DNA of 64,000 nt from Firmicutes bacterium UBA6113 (GTDB lineage Bacteria > Bacillota > Clostridia > Tissierellales > Sedimentibacteraceae): NCBI GenBank assembly GCA_002422545.1, contig DIWF01000037.1, positions 62,001-126,000 on the forward strand. Reading direction: 5' to 3'. The notes beneath the pieces were generated by a model. It was not told where the DNA came from, searched no databases, and saw only the letters and a program-made list of their open reading frames with translations. Shown here piece after piece: positions 25,338-33,656 of this stretch (the first letter of the stretch is position 1; the number at the start of each line of letters is the position of its first letter). A program made the translations under genes and the position numbers.

Positions 25338-27731
25338 TTTATTTCCTCCATTATTGTTTGATTTATTTGTAAAGTCATCATTAATGACTGATTTACCCTT
25401 TTGATTTTTTGTTTCTTTTGTTTCATTTATTTCTTTTGTTCCTTCAAGAGATTCCACAATTCTTACCGGTTTGAAGAACTTAAGCCTCAAGGCATTTGAC
25501 ACAACAGACACTGAACTCAAGCTCATGGCTCCTGCAGCAAACATCGGATTTAGCTTCCAATTCAAGATTACATAGAACACCCCTGCAGCCAGCGGTATTC
25601 CTATTACGTTGTATATGAATGCCCAAAACAGATTCTGCTTGATGTTTCTTATGGTTGCTTTGCTCAGCTGCACTGCAGTAACGGCATCCAGCAAATCACT
25701 TCTTATCAATACTATATCAGCAGATTCTATGGCAACGTCGGTTCCTGCTCCTATGGCAATCCCCACATCAGCTCTTGCAAGAGCAGGAGCATCATTTATG
25801 CCGTCTCCTATCATGGCAACTTTTCTTCCCTGTTCCTGGATTTTTCTTATTTCTCTTTCCTTGTCCTGAGGAAGAACTTCCGCTATTGCCCTTGAAATTC
25901 CCAGCTGTTTTCTTATGGCTTCAGCAGTTTTTTTGTTGTCTCCTGTAAGCATAACAACTTCAATACCCATTGCTTCAAATTCCTGTATTGCTTTTTTGCT
26001 TGTTTTCTTAACAACGTCAGCAACAGCAATTATGCCAAGAACATTTATTTCATCGGCAAAATAAAGAGGTGTTTTTCCTTCTTCTGCAAATTTTTCACTT
26101 TTTTCACCAAAGACATTTATATTGATTTTCTGTTCATTTAAAAGTCTTAAATTGCCCAGGTAATATTTTTTTCCGTTAATTTCAGCTTCCAGACCTTGTC
26201 CGGGAAGAGCCTGAAAATTCTTGACCTGGTAAAGTTCAAGATTTCTGTTTTTTGCTTCTTCAACTATTGCATCTGCAAGAGGATGTTCTGATCCTTTTTC
26301 AGCTGATGCTGCTATTTTAAGCATTTCTGTTTCATTTATTCCACTTGTGATCATGTCTGTGACTCTTGGTTTTCCTTCAGTGATGGTTCCGGTCTTATCC
26401 ATCACCACTGTCTGTATCTGATGAGCAATTTCAAGGGCTTCGGCAGACTTAATCAGAATTCCGTTTTCAGCTCCCTTGCCTGTTCCAACCATTATTGCCG
26501 TTGGTGTTGCAAGACCAAGGGCGCATGGGCATGAAATAACCAGAACGGCAATTCCTATGGACAATGCAAATTCAAATGTTGCTCCAAGGACCAGCCACAC
26601 AATTGTAGCTATTACTGCAATTGTAATTACAACCGGCACAAATATGCTGCTTATTTTATCTGCAAGTTTTGAAATCGGAGCCTTGGAAGAACTTGCTTCC
26701 TCAACGAGCCTTATGATTTGAGACAATGTTGTATCGTCGCCGACATTTTGTGCTTCAAATTTAAAATATCCCGATTTGTTGATGCTTGCACCTATAACTT
26801 TGTCCCCGGCCTTTTTTTCAACAGGAATGCTCTCTCCTGTGAGCATGGATTCATCAAGTGATGAGTTTCCAAATGTGATTATTCCGTCAACAGGAACAGA
26901 CTGTCCGGGTTTAACAACTATAGTGTCACCCTTTACAACTTCCTCAACCGGTATCTCTTCTTCAATTCCGTTTCTTTCAACAAGGGCAGTCTTAGGAGAC
27001 AGATCCATGAGTTTTTTTATGGCATCGGATGTTCTTCCTTTTGCCCTTGCCTCAAGGAATTTGCCCAGAGTAATAAGTGCAAGTATTATGGCCGCTGATT
27101 CAAAATACAAGTCCATAGAATATTTCATTACCATTTCCATGTCCATGTGTCCCAGTCCGTAGCCTATTTTATATATTGCAAAGACACCGTATCCAACGGC
27201 AGCTGTTGTGCCTATGGCAATGAGAGAATCCATGTTCGGAGATCCTTTAAACAATGTCTTAAAGCCAACTGTGTAATATTTTTTGTTTATTATCATTACA
27301 GGAAGAGCCAGAAGAAACTGTGTAAATGCAAAAGTCATAGCATTTTTATCGCCGTGAAATATGCTTGGGAGCGGCCATTCAAACATGTGCCCCATGGCCA
27401 GATAAAGAAGCGGTATGGCAAATGCAAATGAAATTACAAGCCTCTTTTTCATATCCTTAAATTCAGCCTGAGCATCTGTTTTTTTGTCATCAGATTTTGC
27501 AGCGGACTTTTTTGTGTCAGCCACATTTGCTCCGTATCCTGTATCAACAACAACCTTAATAATGTCATTTTCCTTTAGAACACTTTCATCATACTTAACT
27601 GTCATGCTGTTGCTCAATAAGTTTACATTGACTTCCTTGATTCCTTCAGTTTTGTTTATATTTTTTTCAATCCTTGCTGAACATGCTGAGCATGTCATGC
27701 CGGTCACATTAAATTTTTGTGATTTCATCAT
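25128..27731 (-). CDS. copA: Cu(I)-exporting P-type ATPase fused to a C-terminal CopZ domain
   Basis: P1B ATPase (867 aa) pumping Cu(I) out of the cytoplasm. Order: metal-binding domain GMTCSAC (11-17), TGES (298-301), CPC in SCPCALGLATP, DKTGT phosphorylation site, SEHPL, GDGINDAPAL. After the last helix a Ser/Lys/Asn linker leads into a 69-residue chaperone domain (799-867) with GMSCGHC. There is no stop between the parts, yet GGAGG and ATG for the chaperone lie within the linker (see 25128-25337). It is 8 bp after csoR. Confidence 0.95.
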   Translation of the reverse strand: MMKSQKFNVTGMTCSACSARIEKNINKTEGIKEVNVNLLSNSMTVKYDESVLKENDIIKVVVDTGYGANVADTKKSAAKSDDKKTDAQAEFKDMKKRLVISFAFAIPLLYLAMGHMFEWPLPSIFHGDKNAMTFAFTQFLLALPVMIINKKYYTVGFKTLFKGSPNMDSLIAIGTTAAVGYGVFAIYKIGYGLGHMDMEMVMKYSMDLYFESAAIILALITLGKFLEARAKGRTSDAIKKLMDLSPKTALVERNGIEEEIPVEEVVKGDTIVVKPGQSVPVDGIITFGNSSLDESMLTGESIPVEKKAGDKVIGASINKSGYFKFEAQNVGDDTTLSQIIRLVEEASSSKAPISKLADKISSIFVPVVITIAVIATIVWLVLGATFEFALSIGIAVLVISCPCALGLATPTAIMVGTGKGAENGILIKSAEALEIAHQIQTVVMDKTGTITEGKPRVTDMITSGINETEMLKIAASAEKGSEHPLADAIVEEAKNRNLELYQVKNFQALPGQGLEAEINGKKYYLGNLRLLNEQKININVFGEKSEKFAEEGKTPLYFADEINVLGIIAVADVVKKTSKKAIQEFEAMGIEVVMLTGDNKKTAEAIRKQLGISRAIAEVLPQDKEREIRKIQEQGRKVAMIGDGINDAPALARADVGIAIGAGTDVAIESADIVLIRSDLLDAVTAVQLSKATIRNIKQNLFWAFIYNVIGIPLAAGVFYVILNWKLNPMFAAGAMSLSSVSVVSNALRLKFFKPVRIVESLEGTKEINETKETKNQKGKSVINDDFTNKSNNNGGNKMNKVLTVEGMSCGHCKAAVEKALKNVDGVDNAVVDLNNKTAEVTLSKEVSTESLTNAVTEAGYEVTEVK

Positions 27732-27739
27732 ATTCTCCT

Positions 27740-28003
27740 TTACTTTGATACTTTATTTAAAAGTGAAATAATTTCATCGATTTTTTCTTCTTCATTACCT
27801 TCCATAAATGCCTGCTTAACGCACATTTCCATATGGGCCTTAAGTATTTCATTGTTGGCCTTTCTCAAAATTGACTGAACAGCCATTATCTGATTTGAAA
27901 TATCAATGCAGTATCTGTCTTCTTCAACCATTTTTGTTATTCCTTCAATTTGACCTGCTGCTGTTTTTAACAAACGATTTATTTTAACCTTATCAGCTTT
28001 CAT
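27740..28003 (-). CDS. csoR: Copper-sensing repressor CsoR
   Basis: All-helical DUF156 repressor (87 aa) released from DNA by Cu(I). The ligands C32, H57 and C61 form the C-H-C set that distinguishes CsoR from the RcnR and FrmR branches. It is encoded just ahead of copA, with a G-tract operator overlapping the promoter, giving copper-induced expression of both. Confidence 0.93.
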   Translation of the reverse strand: MKADKVKINRLLKTAAGQIEGITKMVEEDRYCIDISNQIMAVQSILRKANNEILKAHMEMCVKQAFMEGNEEEKIDEIISLLNKVSK

Positions 28004-28026
28004 ATTTACCTCCTACCATACCCCAT

Positions 28027-28039
28027 ACCCTGGGGGGGT
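28027..28039. promoter_or_regulatory. CsoR operator candidate
   Basis: ACCCTGGGGGGGT lies between the -10 box and the csoR start, with a second TACCCC close by (28019-28024). CsoR operators are G/C-tract pseudo-palindromes of this kind. Confidence 0.7.
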
Positions 28040-28045
28040 GTCTTC

Positions 28046-28074
28046 ATAGTAACTCTGTCTTTATCATTTGTCAA
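28046..28074 (-). promoter_or_regulatory. Promoter of csoR-copA
   Basis: Minus strand TTGACA (28069-28074), 17 bases, TACTAT (28046-28051). Confidence 0.8.
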
Positions 28075-28170
28075 TATGTTTTTTAAAATATTTTTCTGTG
28101 TCAGAATTTTACAACATAAATATAAAAATTATATGAAGATATAATCTAGACTATTAACAAACACTGACGC

Positions 28171-28246
28171 TGTCATCCTGAACGATAGTGAAGGATCTCA
28201 TCTTTGTTTAAAACATGAGATTCTTCGGCTGTGCCTCAGAATGACA
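28171..28246. repeat. Palindromic repeat of the TGTCATCCTGA family
   Basis: Outer arms TGTCATCCTGA and TCAGAATGACA and inner arms AAGGATCTCAT and ATGAGATTCTT give a 76-bp imperfect palindrome between the divergent csoR and aldo/keto reductase genes. Half copies are recognisable near 59270-59292, 62068-62080 and 62196-62218. The remaining 28247-28402 shows no other clear signal. Confidence 0.7.
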
Positions 28247-28402
28247 ACATCCAAGTATATACTTTGTCATCAAGCTGGATTATATGAAGACGATCAAAAT
28301 AAAATAAAAACATCTTGTATTATCTTCCAATAGTTCAAAATTACTGTTATAATTGATAGTATACTGTATTTATTTCAAAATATTAAAGAAAGCAGGTTTA
28401 TT

Positions 28403-29527
28403 ATGGACAGAAAACTTATAGAAAGTCTTGACGTAAATTTCCCTAAATTGGGATTTGGCTGCATGCGTCTTCCCGTAAAGGATGGCAAAATTGATTTCAA
28501 CCAAGCAAGAGAACTGATTCGTCACGCAATGGAAAGTGGTCTCAATTATTTTGACACAGCTTACAATTACCACAACGGAGAATCCCAGGAGTTTATGGGA
28601 AAGGTTCTTCAGGAATTTAAAAGAGAAAGCTACTACCTGACAAATAAGCTGCCTGTCTGGAAAGTCAAGGAAGAAAAAGATGCAGAAGAGCTTTTCAATG
28701 AGCAGCTTGAAAAATGCAATACTGAATATTTTGATTTTTATCTTCTTCATTCATTGAACAAAAAAACAATAGAGACCGTGGAAAAATTCAATCTTTATGA
28801 TTTCATCAAGAAAAAGAAAGATGAAGGCAAAATAAAAAATATTGGTTTTTCATACCATGACAGCAATGATATTTTGGAAAAGTTTGTGTCTGCTCACAAA
28901 TGGGATTTTGTCCAGCTTCAGATAAACTATTGGGACTGGGCTGAATATGATGCAAAAGGAGCATATGAAATCCTTGAAAAACATAACATTCCATGCTTTG
29001 TAATGGAACCTGTAAGAGGAGGTTTCCTGGCTTCATTTGCACCTTCGGCCATGAAACATCTTAAGTCCTACAGCCCTGAAAAATCTGCAGCTTCCTGGGC
29101 GTTGAGATGGGTATCATCACTTCCCAATGTAGCTATAATCTTAAGCGGAATGTCAAACATCGAGCAGCTTAAAGACAACATGAGCACATTCACGGATTTA
29201 AAAACATTAGATGATGAAGAATATAAAGTTATTGACAAAGTTGTTGAAGAACTGAGAAAAATCAAGCCGGTTCCCTGCACAGGCTGCCGTTACTGCATGG
29301 ACTGCTCATTTGGCGTTGACATCCCTGGAATTTTTGAAATTTACAACGACTACAAAAAATCTGAAAACAAAGACATAGCTGCAAGGAGCTACTTCTTGTT
29401 CACATCTGAAGAAGCAAGAGCAGACAAGTGCCAGAAATGCGGTGAATGCATTCCTAAGTGTCCTCAGCAAATAAACATACCTGAAGAACTTGAGAAAATA
29501 CACGAAGAAATGCTTAAGTTAAAATAA
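28403..29527 (+). CDS. Aldo/keto reductase with C-terminal [4Fe-4S] ferredoxin domain
   Basis: 374 aa. An AKR barrel (1-285: LGFGCMRLP, FDTAYNYHNGESQEF with the catalytic Asp/Tyr, then TNKLP and LLHSL for Lys and His) is followed by CTGCRYCMDC and CQKCGECIPKCP, a ferredoxin-like cluster region typical of anaerobe AKRs. Substrate unknown. GCAGG precedes the ATG. It converges on the glycyl-radical activase gene and shares a terminator with it. Confidence 0.9.
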   Translation: MDRKLIESLDVNFPKLGFGCMRLPVKDGKIDFNQARELIRHAMESGLNYFDTAYNYHNGESQEFMGKVLQEFKRESYYLTNKLPVWKVKEEKDAEELFNEQLEKCNTEYFDFYLLHSLNKKTIETVEKFNLYDFIKKKKDEGKIKNIGFSYHDSNDILEKFVSAHKWDFVQLQINYWDWAEYDAKGAYEILEKHNIPCFVMEPVRGGFLASFAPSAMKHLKSYSPEKSAASWALRWVSSLPNVAIILSGMSNIEQLKDNMSTFTDLKTLDDEEYKVIDKVVEELRKIKPVPCTGCRYCMDCSFGVDIPGIFEIYNDYKKSENKDIAARSYFLFTSEEARADKCQKCGECIPKCPQQINIPEELEKIHEEMLKLK

Positions 29528-29537
29528 ATAACCAAAA

Positions 29538-29581
29538 AAGGCGCAGAGCCAGCTAGATATAGCTGACTGATTCTGCGCCTT
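29538..29581. terminator. Bidirectional terminator shared by AKR and glycyl-radical activase genes
   Basis: AAGGCGCAGA pairs with TCTGCGCCTT, with an inner CAGCTA/TAGCTG stem. A-rich on the left and T-rich on the right. The end of the leftward gene (stop at 29553) is part of the stem. Confidence 0.85.
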
Positions 29582-30449
29582 CATTTTTTATAATCATTTT
29601 TAAATGGGACAAAAATTCATTTGACGGTCTTTTAAAATTGTCTGACATTTTGGCAAGCCCTAAACATTCATACTTCTCTTCTGCAAAATTATGATATGGC
29701 AACAGCTCTATTTTAGGATTTTTGATATTTTCCTTAACAAACACGGCCGTTTTTTTAATATTGTCTTCATCAGAATTTACACTATCTATTACAGGTATTC
29801 TAACAACAATGGGAACATCCAACTCGTTCATTTTTTTAATGTTTTCGAGTATCTTTTTATTGCCTTTTCCCGTGTATAATTCATGTTTCTTTTCATCCAT
29901 GTGTTTTATATCAACAAATATCAAATCAAGCTTTGTCAAAATGTCCTTTACTTCATCAAAATCAAAATAACCCGATGTTTCAAGTGCCATATCAACAGCC
30001 TTGTCATAAAGGCTGTTGACCAAGATTCTTAACATATCCCGCTGAAGAGTAGCCTCGCCTCCGGAAAATGTCACTCCTCCATTAGAATACCTGTAAAAAA
30101 TCTCCTGACTTTTTATTATTTCAAGTATTTCACTGTCAGAATATATCCTAACCAGTTTTTTTCTGCTGTTGGTTGGGCAAATGTCCATGCAGCTTCTGCA
30201 GGAAATGCATTTTTCTCTTTGTCCGGGGCTGTTTAAATCAATGTTCACTCCAACAGGACATATTTCTGTACATTTTCCGCATCCGATGCATGTTTTTTTG
30301 TTGAATGAAACTCGTTTAAAATCCAGCGTGCTCTCTGGATTGGCGCACCATTTGCAATTCAATGGACATCCGGCAAAAAATATAACAGTCCTTATGCCAT
30401 CTCCGTCATTGACCGAAAAGTTTTGAGGTTCCATAAAATATCCGTTCAT
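29553..30449 (-). CDS. Glycyl-radical enzyme activase (radical SAM)
   Basis: 298 aa. AGC28PLNC32KWC35 is the CxxxCxxC site for the SAM-cleaving [4Fe-4S] cluster; two ferredoxin motifs follow (C54-IGCGKC..C and C81-ISCRSC..C), the build of PflA-type activases for non-PFL glycyl-radical enzymes. YSNGGVTFSGGEATLQ is the SAM-binding region. It lies 18 bp after the enzyme it should activate, with GGAG before the ATG. Confidence 0.93.
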   Translation of the reverse strand: MNGYFMEPQNFSVNDGDGIRTVIFFAGCPLNCKWCANPESTLDFKRVSFNKKTCIGCGKCTEICPVGVNIDLNSPGQREKCISCRSCMDICPTNSRKKLVRIYSDSEILEIIKSQEIFYRYSNGGVTFSGGEATLQRDMLRILVNSLYDKAVDMALETSGYFDFDEVKDILTKLDLIFVDIKHMDEKKHELYTGKGNKKILENIKKMNELDVPIVVRIPVIDSVNSDEDNIKKTAVFVKENIKNPKIELLPYHNFAEEKYECLGLAKMSDNFKRPSNEFLSHLKMIIKNEGAESVSYI

Positions 30450-30467
30450 ACATTCTCCGAAGCCATA

Positions 30468-32837
30468 CTAAAATTTATCGTGAGCGTTTCTTGCAATGAT
30501 TGCATCCTGCATGCTTCTTGACAAGTTTACGAATTGAGTGCTGTAACCTGCCACACGAACAAGAAGGTCCTTGTAGTTTTCCGGATGTTTCTGAGCATCT
30601 AAAAGCGTTTCGGTGGAAACCGTATTGAACTGAACGTGGAATGCACCAAGTGCAAAAAATGCCTGTATCATGCTGCCAAGGTTGCTTTGACCTCTTTTTG
30701 TCCGCACAAGATCTTCGTTTAGCCTTAGATTGAGAAGCGTTCCTCCTGAATGCACATCCTGATTGAGTCTAGCTGCTGAACGCATTGCTGCTAAAGGAGT
30801 TGATGCATCTGTTCCAGCAAAAGGAGATACCCCTTCGGAAAGGGGCTCACGTGCTTTTCTTCCGCATGGTGTTGCACCGACTACTTTGCCTGCAGGCAGA
30901 TAATTTGATATGCCCATGAACGCTGTATTGAAATTGTTGCCGTTGATGTCCTTATACTTGTGGCTTTCCTTGTAGTAATGGTTTGCCATATTTACAGCAA
31001 TATCATCCACATAATTTATATCATTGCCGTACTTGGGAACATTCAAGGCTTTTTGCCGCAGCTCATCATATCCTTCCCAATCTGCATCAATTGCGTCAAT
31101 CAGTGTTTCAATGTCCGTGCATTTTTCTTCATATACCAGCTTTTTAATTGCAGCCAGAGAATTTGCCGTAACAGCTAAACCTATGCCTGTAAGAACAGGT
31201 CCTAAATTGTATTTTGCCCCTGCATCGACCAGGTCCACACCTTCATTCAAACAGTTTTCTATGCATGATGACAAGAAAGGCCTTGGAACCATTTCCCTAT
31301 GCAGGTTTTGCGCAACCAGCGTTGAAATTACCGAATGTTTAATTAAATTGTCAAATTGTCTGTAAAAAGCCTTTTCAACTTCTTCATAACTTGTAAATGT
31401 TCTGGGATCAGCTTCATCAAGACCCATTTTTTTGCCGTTTATTCTGTTCACTCCTTTGTTAAGTGCAAATTCCAAAGCAGCAGTAATATTAATATTAACA
31501 GCCGATGTCCACTCGCCTGTTTTTCTGAAATGAGGAACCACACAGCCGCAATTGTTCCAATCTCTGGCATCCTCTGGTTCATAACCGGCATTGATGAGCA
31601 TCTGATAACCTGCCTGATCGCTGTGTATGGCAGGAAATCCCGTACCCTTGCTAACCAGATGAGTTACTGCATCCAGGAATTCTTTTGGACAATCCTGATG
31701 TATCCTCACACTCAGTCCAGGCTGATGTGTCATTACTTTTTCTGTAGCTTCCAGCGCCATGTATGACAGCTCATTTACAGCATCCTTGCCATCTCTCGTC
31801 TTGCCGCCGATTGTAAGGTTTTGAAATTGATTGTATCCTGCAAAAAATTCTGCCGTATTTGCCGAAATGGTCCAGACCCACTCAGAAAGCTTTAGCCACA
31901 ATACTTCAATCAGTTCCTGAATCTGTTCTTTTTTCATGATGTTATGTTCAATATCAGATTTATAGTATGGGTACATGAACTGGTCAAATCTTCCTACATT
32001 AAGGGCAAGAGGATTTTCCGACAAAATTCCTCCTAGTTGTGTGAACCATACAAACTGTATTGCTTCATGAAATGTTGATGGTGGATTTTCAGGAACTTTG
32101 GCGCATATTTTGGCAATTTTTAACAGCTCACTTTTTCTGTCCTCATTTGTTTCGCTGTCTGCCAATTCTGAAGCTTTCTGCGAATATCTTTTTGCAAGTG
32201 AAATTATTCCTTCGGATGTTAAAATTACTGACTGATAAAATTCCTTTTTCTTCAGGTTATCGGCAGAAATTTCATTTAATGTTTCCATATGTTTCTTTGC
32301 CTGGGCTATGATTCCTCCGAATCCATTTTTAAAAAGAACATCCTGGTAATCAGGAGTGATTTCCCCCACTGCCTGCCTCCACTTGGAATCATTGTCAACA
32401 ATTCCCGTGTCTACTGCAACTTTTGCACTATCCTCCGGAAGTCTTGCCAGAAATGATTCTTCCAAAGACTTTCCCTTCCAGTAAGGAAAAACATTCTTTC
32501 TTACATAATCTCTTTGTTCATCCGTCATAACATATGGATCCTGAACTCTTTTGTCAAAATTGTCCATTTCTCTGTCCACCCATGTCCATGAAAATTCCGG
32601 CGTCAATATTCCGCATTTTCTGAACTCTCCAACAGCACCTACAATAATTTCGCCGTCAAATATTTTCACTTCCAGCTGTTGGCATGTGTCCTTGAATGCC
32701 TTTGCCCTTCTGACGGGAATAGATTCTCCTTCTGTTTTTTTGTGAGATTCTGTCCAGATTCTTGCTCTTTCATATGAAATTGCAGGCTTGGAATTGATGT
32801 AATTTTGTCTTGCATCTTCAATTCTTTTTGTTAACAT
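30468..32837 (-). CDS. Glycyl-radical enzyme of the PFL/glycerol-dehydratase-like family, substrate unknown
   Basis: 789 aa. The glycyl radical is G764 in RVAGYS; the active-site Cys is C432 in NNCGCVVPH. The dehydratases, choline lyase, isethionate lyase and hydroxyproline dehydratase have Glu two residues after the Cys (GCxE); here it is Val, and the PFL Cys-Cys pair is also absent. So this is not a standard member of those groups. The genetic unit holds only the activase and an XRE-cupin regulator: no microcompartment genes, no small subunit of the hydroxyphenylacetate decarboxylase kind. The call as GRE is firm; the reaction is open. Confidence 0.92.
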   Translation of the reverse strand: MLTKRIEDARQNYINSKPAISYERARIWTESHKKTEGESIPVRRAKAFKDTCQQLEVKIFDGEIIVGAVGEFRKCGILTPEFSWTWVDREMDNFDKRVQDPYVMTDEQRDYVRKNVFPYWKGKSLEESFLARLPEDSAKVAVDTGIVDNDSKWRQAVGEITPDYQDVLFKNGFGGIIAQAKKHMETLNEISADNLKKKEFYQSVILTSEGIISLAKRYSQKASELADSETNEDRKSELLKIAKICAKVPENPPSTFHEAIQFVWFTQLGGILSENPLALNVGRFDQFMYPYYKSDIEHNIMKKEQIQELIEVLWLKLSEWVWTISANTAEFFAGYNQFQNLTIGGKTRDGKDAVNELSYMALEATEKVMTHQPGLSVRIHQDCPKEFLDAVTHLVSKGTGFPAIHSDQAGYQMLINAGYEPEDARDWNNCGCVVPHFRKTGEWTSAVNINITAALEFALNKGVNRINGKKMGLDEADPRTFTSYEEVEKAFYRQFDNLIKHSVISTLVAQNLHREMVPRPFLSSCIENCLNEGVDLVDAGAKYNLGPVLTGIGLAVTANSLAAIKKLVYEEKCTDIETLIDAIDADWEGYDELRQKALNVPKYGNDINYVDDIAVNMANHYYKESHKYKDINGNNFNTAFMGISNYLPAGKVVGATPCGRKAREPLSEGVSPFAGTDASTPLAAMRSAARLNQDVHSGGTLLNLRLNEDLVRTKRGQSNLGSMIQAFFALGAFHVQFNTVSTETLLDAQKHPENYKDLLVRVAGYSTQFVNLSRSMQDAIIARNAHDKF

Positions 32838-32864
32838 GACTACCTCCGTAATATGATAGCATAG

Positions 32865-32886
32865 GTCGTGCGCTATAGCGCACGAC
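32865..32886. promoter_or_regulatory. Perfect 22-bp palindrome upstream of the glycyl-radical enzyme gene
   Basis: GTCGTGCGCT and AGCGCACGAC meet around a central AT. It is GC-rich in an AT-rich setting and lies 28 bp before the start codon. It has no T tract, so it could be an operator for the adjacent XRE-cupin regulator or a leader hairpin. Confidence 0.6.
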
Positions 32887-32901
32887 TTGGTTAAAATTAA
32901 A

Positions 32902-32918
32902 CCAGAATAAAATTCTGG
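32902..32918 (-). terminator. Terminator after the XRE-cupin gene
   Basis: CCAGAAT-AAA-ATTCTGG followed leftward by TTTAATTTT, directly after the stop at 32922. Confidence 0.6.
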
Positions 32919-32921
32919 CCG

Positions 32922-33470
32922 TTAATACTTGACTATATTTTGAAAAACCACTTCTTTCTCATAAGGATTGCTGTATGTGTGCACTTTGTCTGCTCTGAAG
33001 TTGATGGCAGCCGGTGCTTCAAGAACATGAGTTTTATCATCTACAATAATATTCAATTTTCCTTCAGTCACTACAACATATTCAACTGTTGATGACTTGT
33101 GGGGCTGTGATATATGATGTGCTCCGGGAAGCAGTTTTATATAAAAATATTCAAATCCTGTAAGCGGATCAAAGGGAAAAACATTGTACAAAATCATTTT
33201 ATCTTCCGATTCATATACAGGTTCAATTTGATTTATGCTTACAGCTTCATTGTTTTCATTACTTGTGCTTAATAGTTCAGAAAAAGATATTTTAAGGCCT
33301 GTTGAGATTTTCCATAATGTAGATATTGTAGGCGTTGACTCTGCCCTCTCAATCTGTCCCAGCATTGCCTTGCTAACTCCTGTGAGATTTGATGTTTCAT
33401 CGAGCGTCAGACCCTTTTCAAATCTTGTCTTCTTAAGCGTGTTGCTTATATTTATCAATGGATCTTTCAA
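32922..33470 (-). CDS. XRE-family regulator with cupin sensor domain
   Basis: 182 aa. Helix-turn-helix at about 7-61 (LTLDETSNLTGVSKAMLGQI) and a C-terminal cupin (about 110-178, HHISQPHKSSTVEYVVV) that probably binds a small metabolite. The start is TTG 33470 with GAAGG eight bases away. It is encoded just upstream of the glycyl-radical enzyme and likely controls it. Confidence 0.88.
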   Translation of the reverse strand: MKDPLINISNTLKKTRFEKGLTLDETSNLTGVSKAMLGQIERAESTPTISTLWKISTGLKISFSELLSTSNENNEAVSINQIEPVYESEDKMILYNVFPFDPLTGFEYFYIKLLPGAHHISQPHKSSTVEYVVVTEGKLNIIVDDKTHVLEAPAAINFRADKVHTYSNPYEKEVVFQNIVKY

Positions 33471-33576
33471 TTTTTAAACCTTCTTTGTTTTTTCTACATT
33501 ATATAATAGTTTATAATTATTTGCAATAAAAAATATACTAAATCGCACAACATGCGTTATATTGTTTAAACATCTT

Positions 33577-33609
33577 CAATTCTTAATTCTTAACTCTTAA
33601 TTCTTAATT
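33577..33609. repeat. Partial AT-rich repeat arm
   Basis: AATTCTTAATTCTTAACTCT arm of the family at 8519 and 13333, in the divergent gap between the XRE regulator and the SpoVB-like gene. Confidence 0.55.
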
Positions 33610-33656
33610 GCTTTTCCAGGCATATTATTATATGAATACAAAATTAGGGGTATTTT

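Noticed and set aside
30468..32837. Pyruvate formate-lyase or 4-hydroxyphenylacetate decarboxylase
   Set aside because: No Cys-Cys pair as in PFL, and no small subunit gene or GCxE motif as in the decarboxylase; the substrate is left open.
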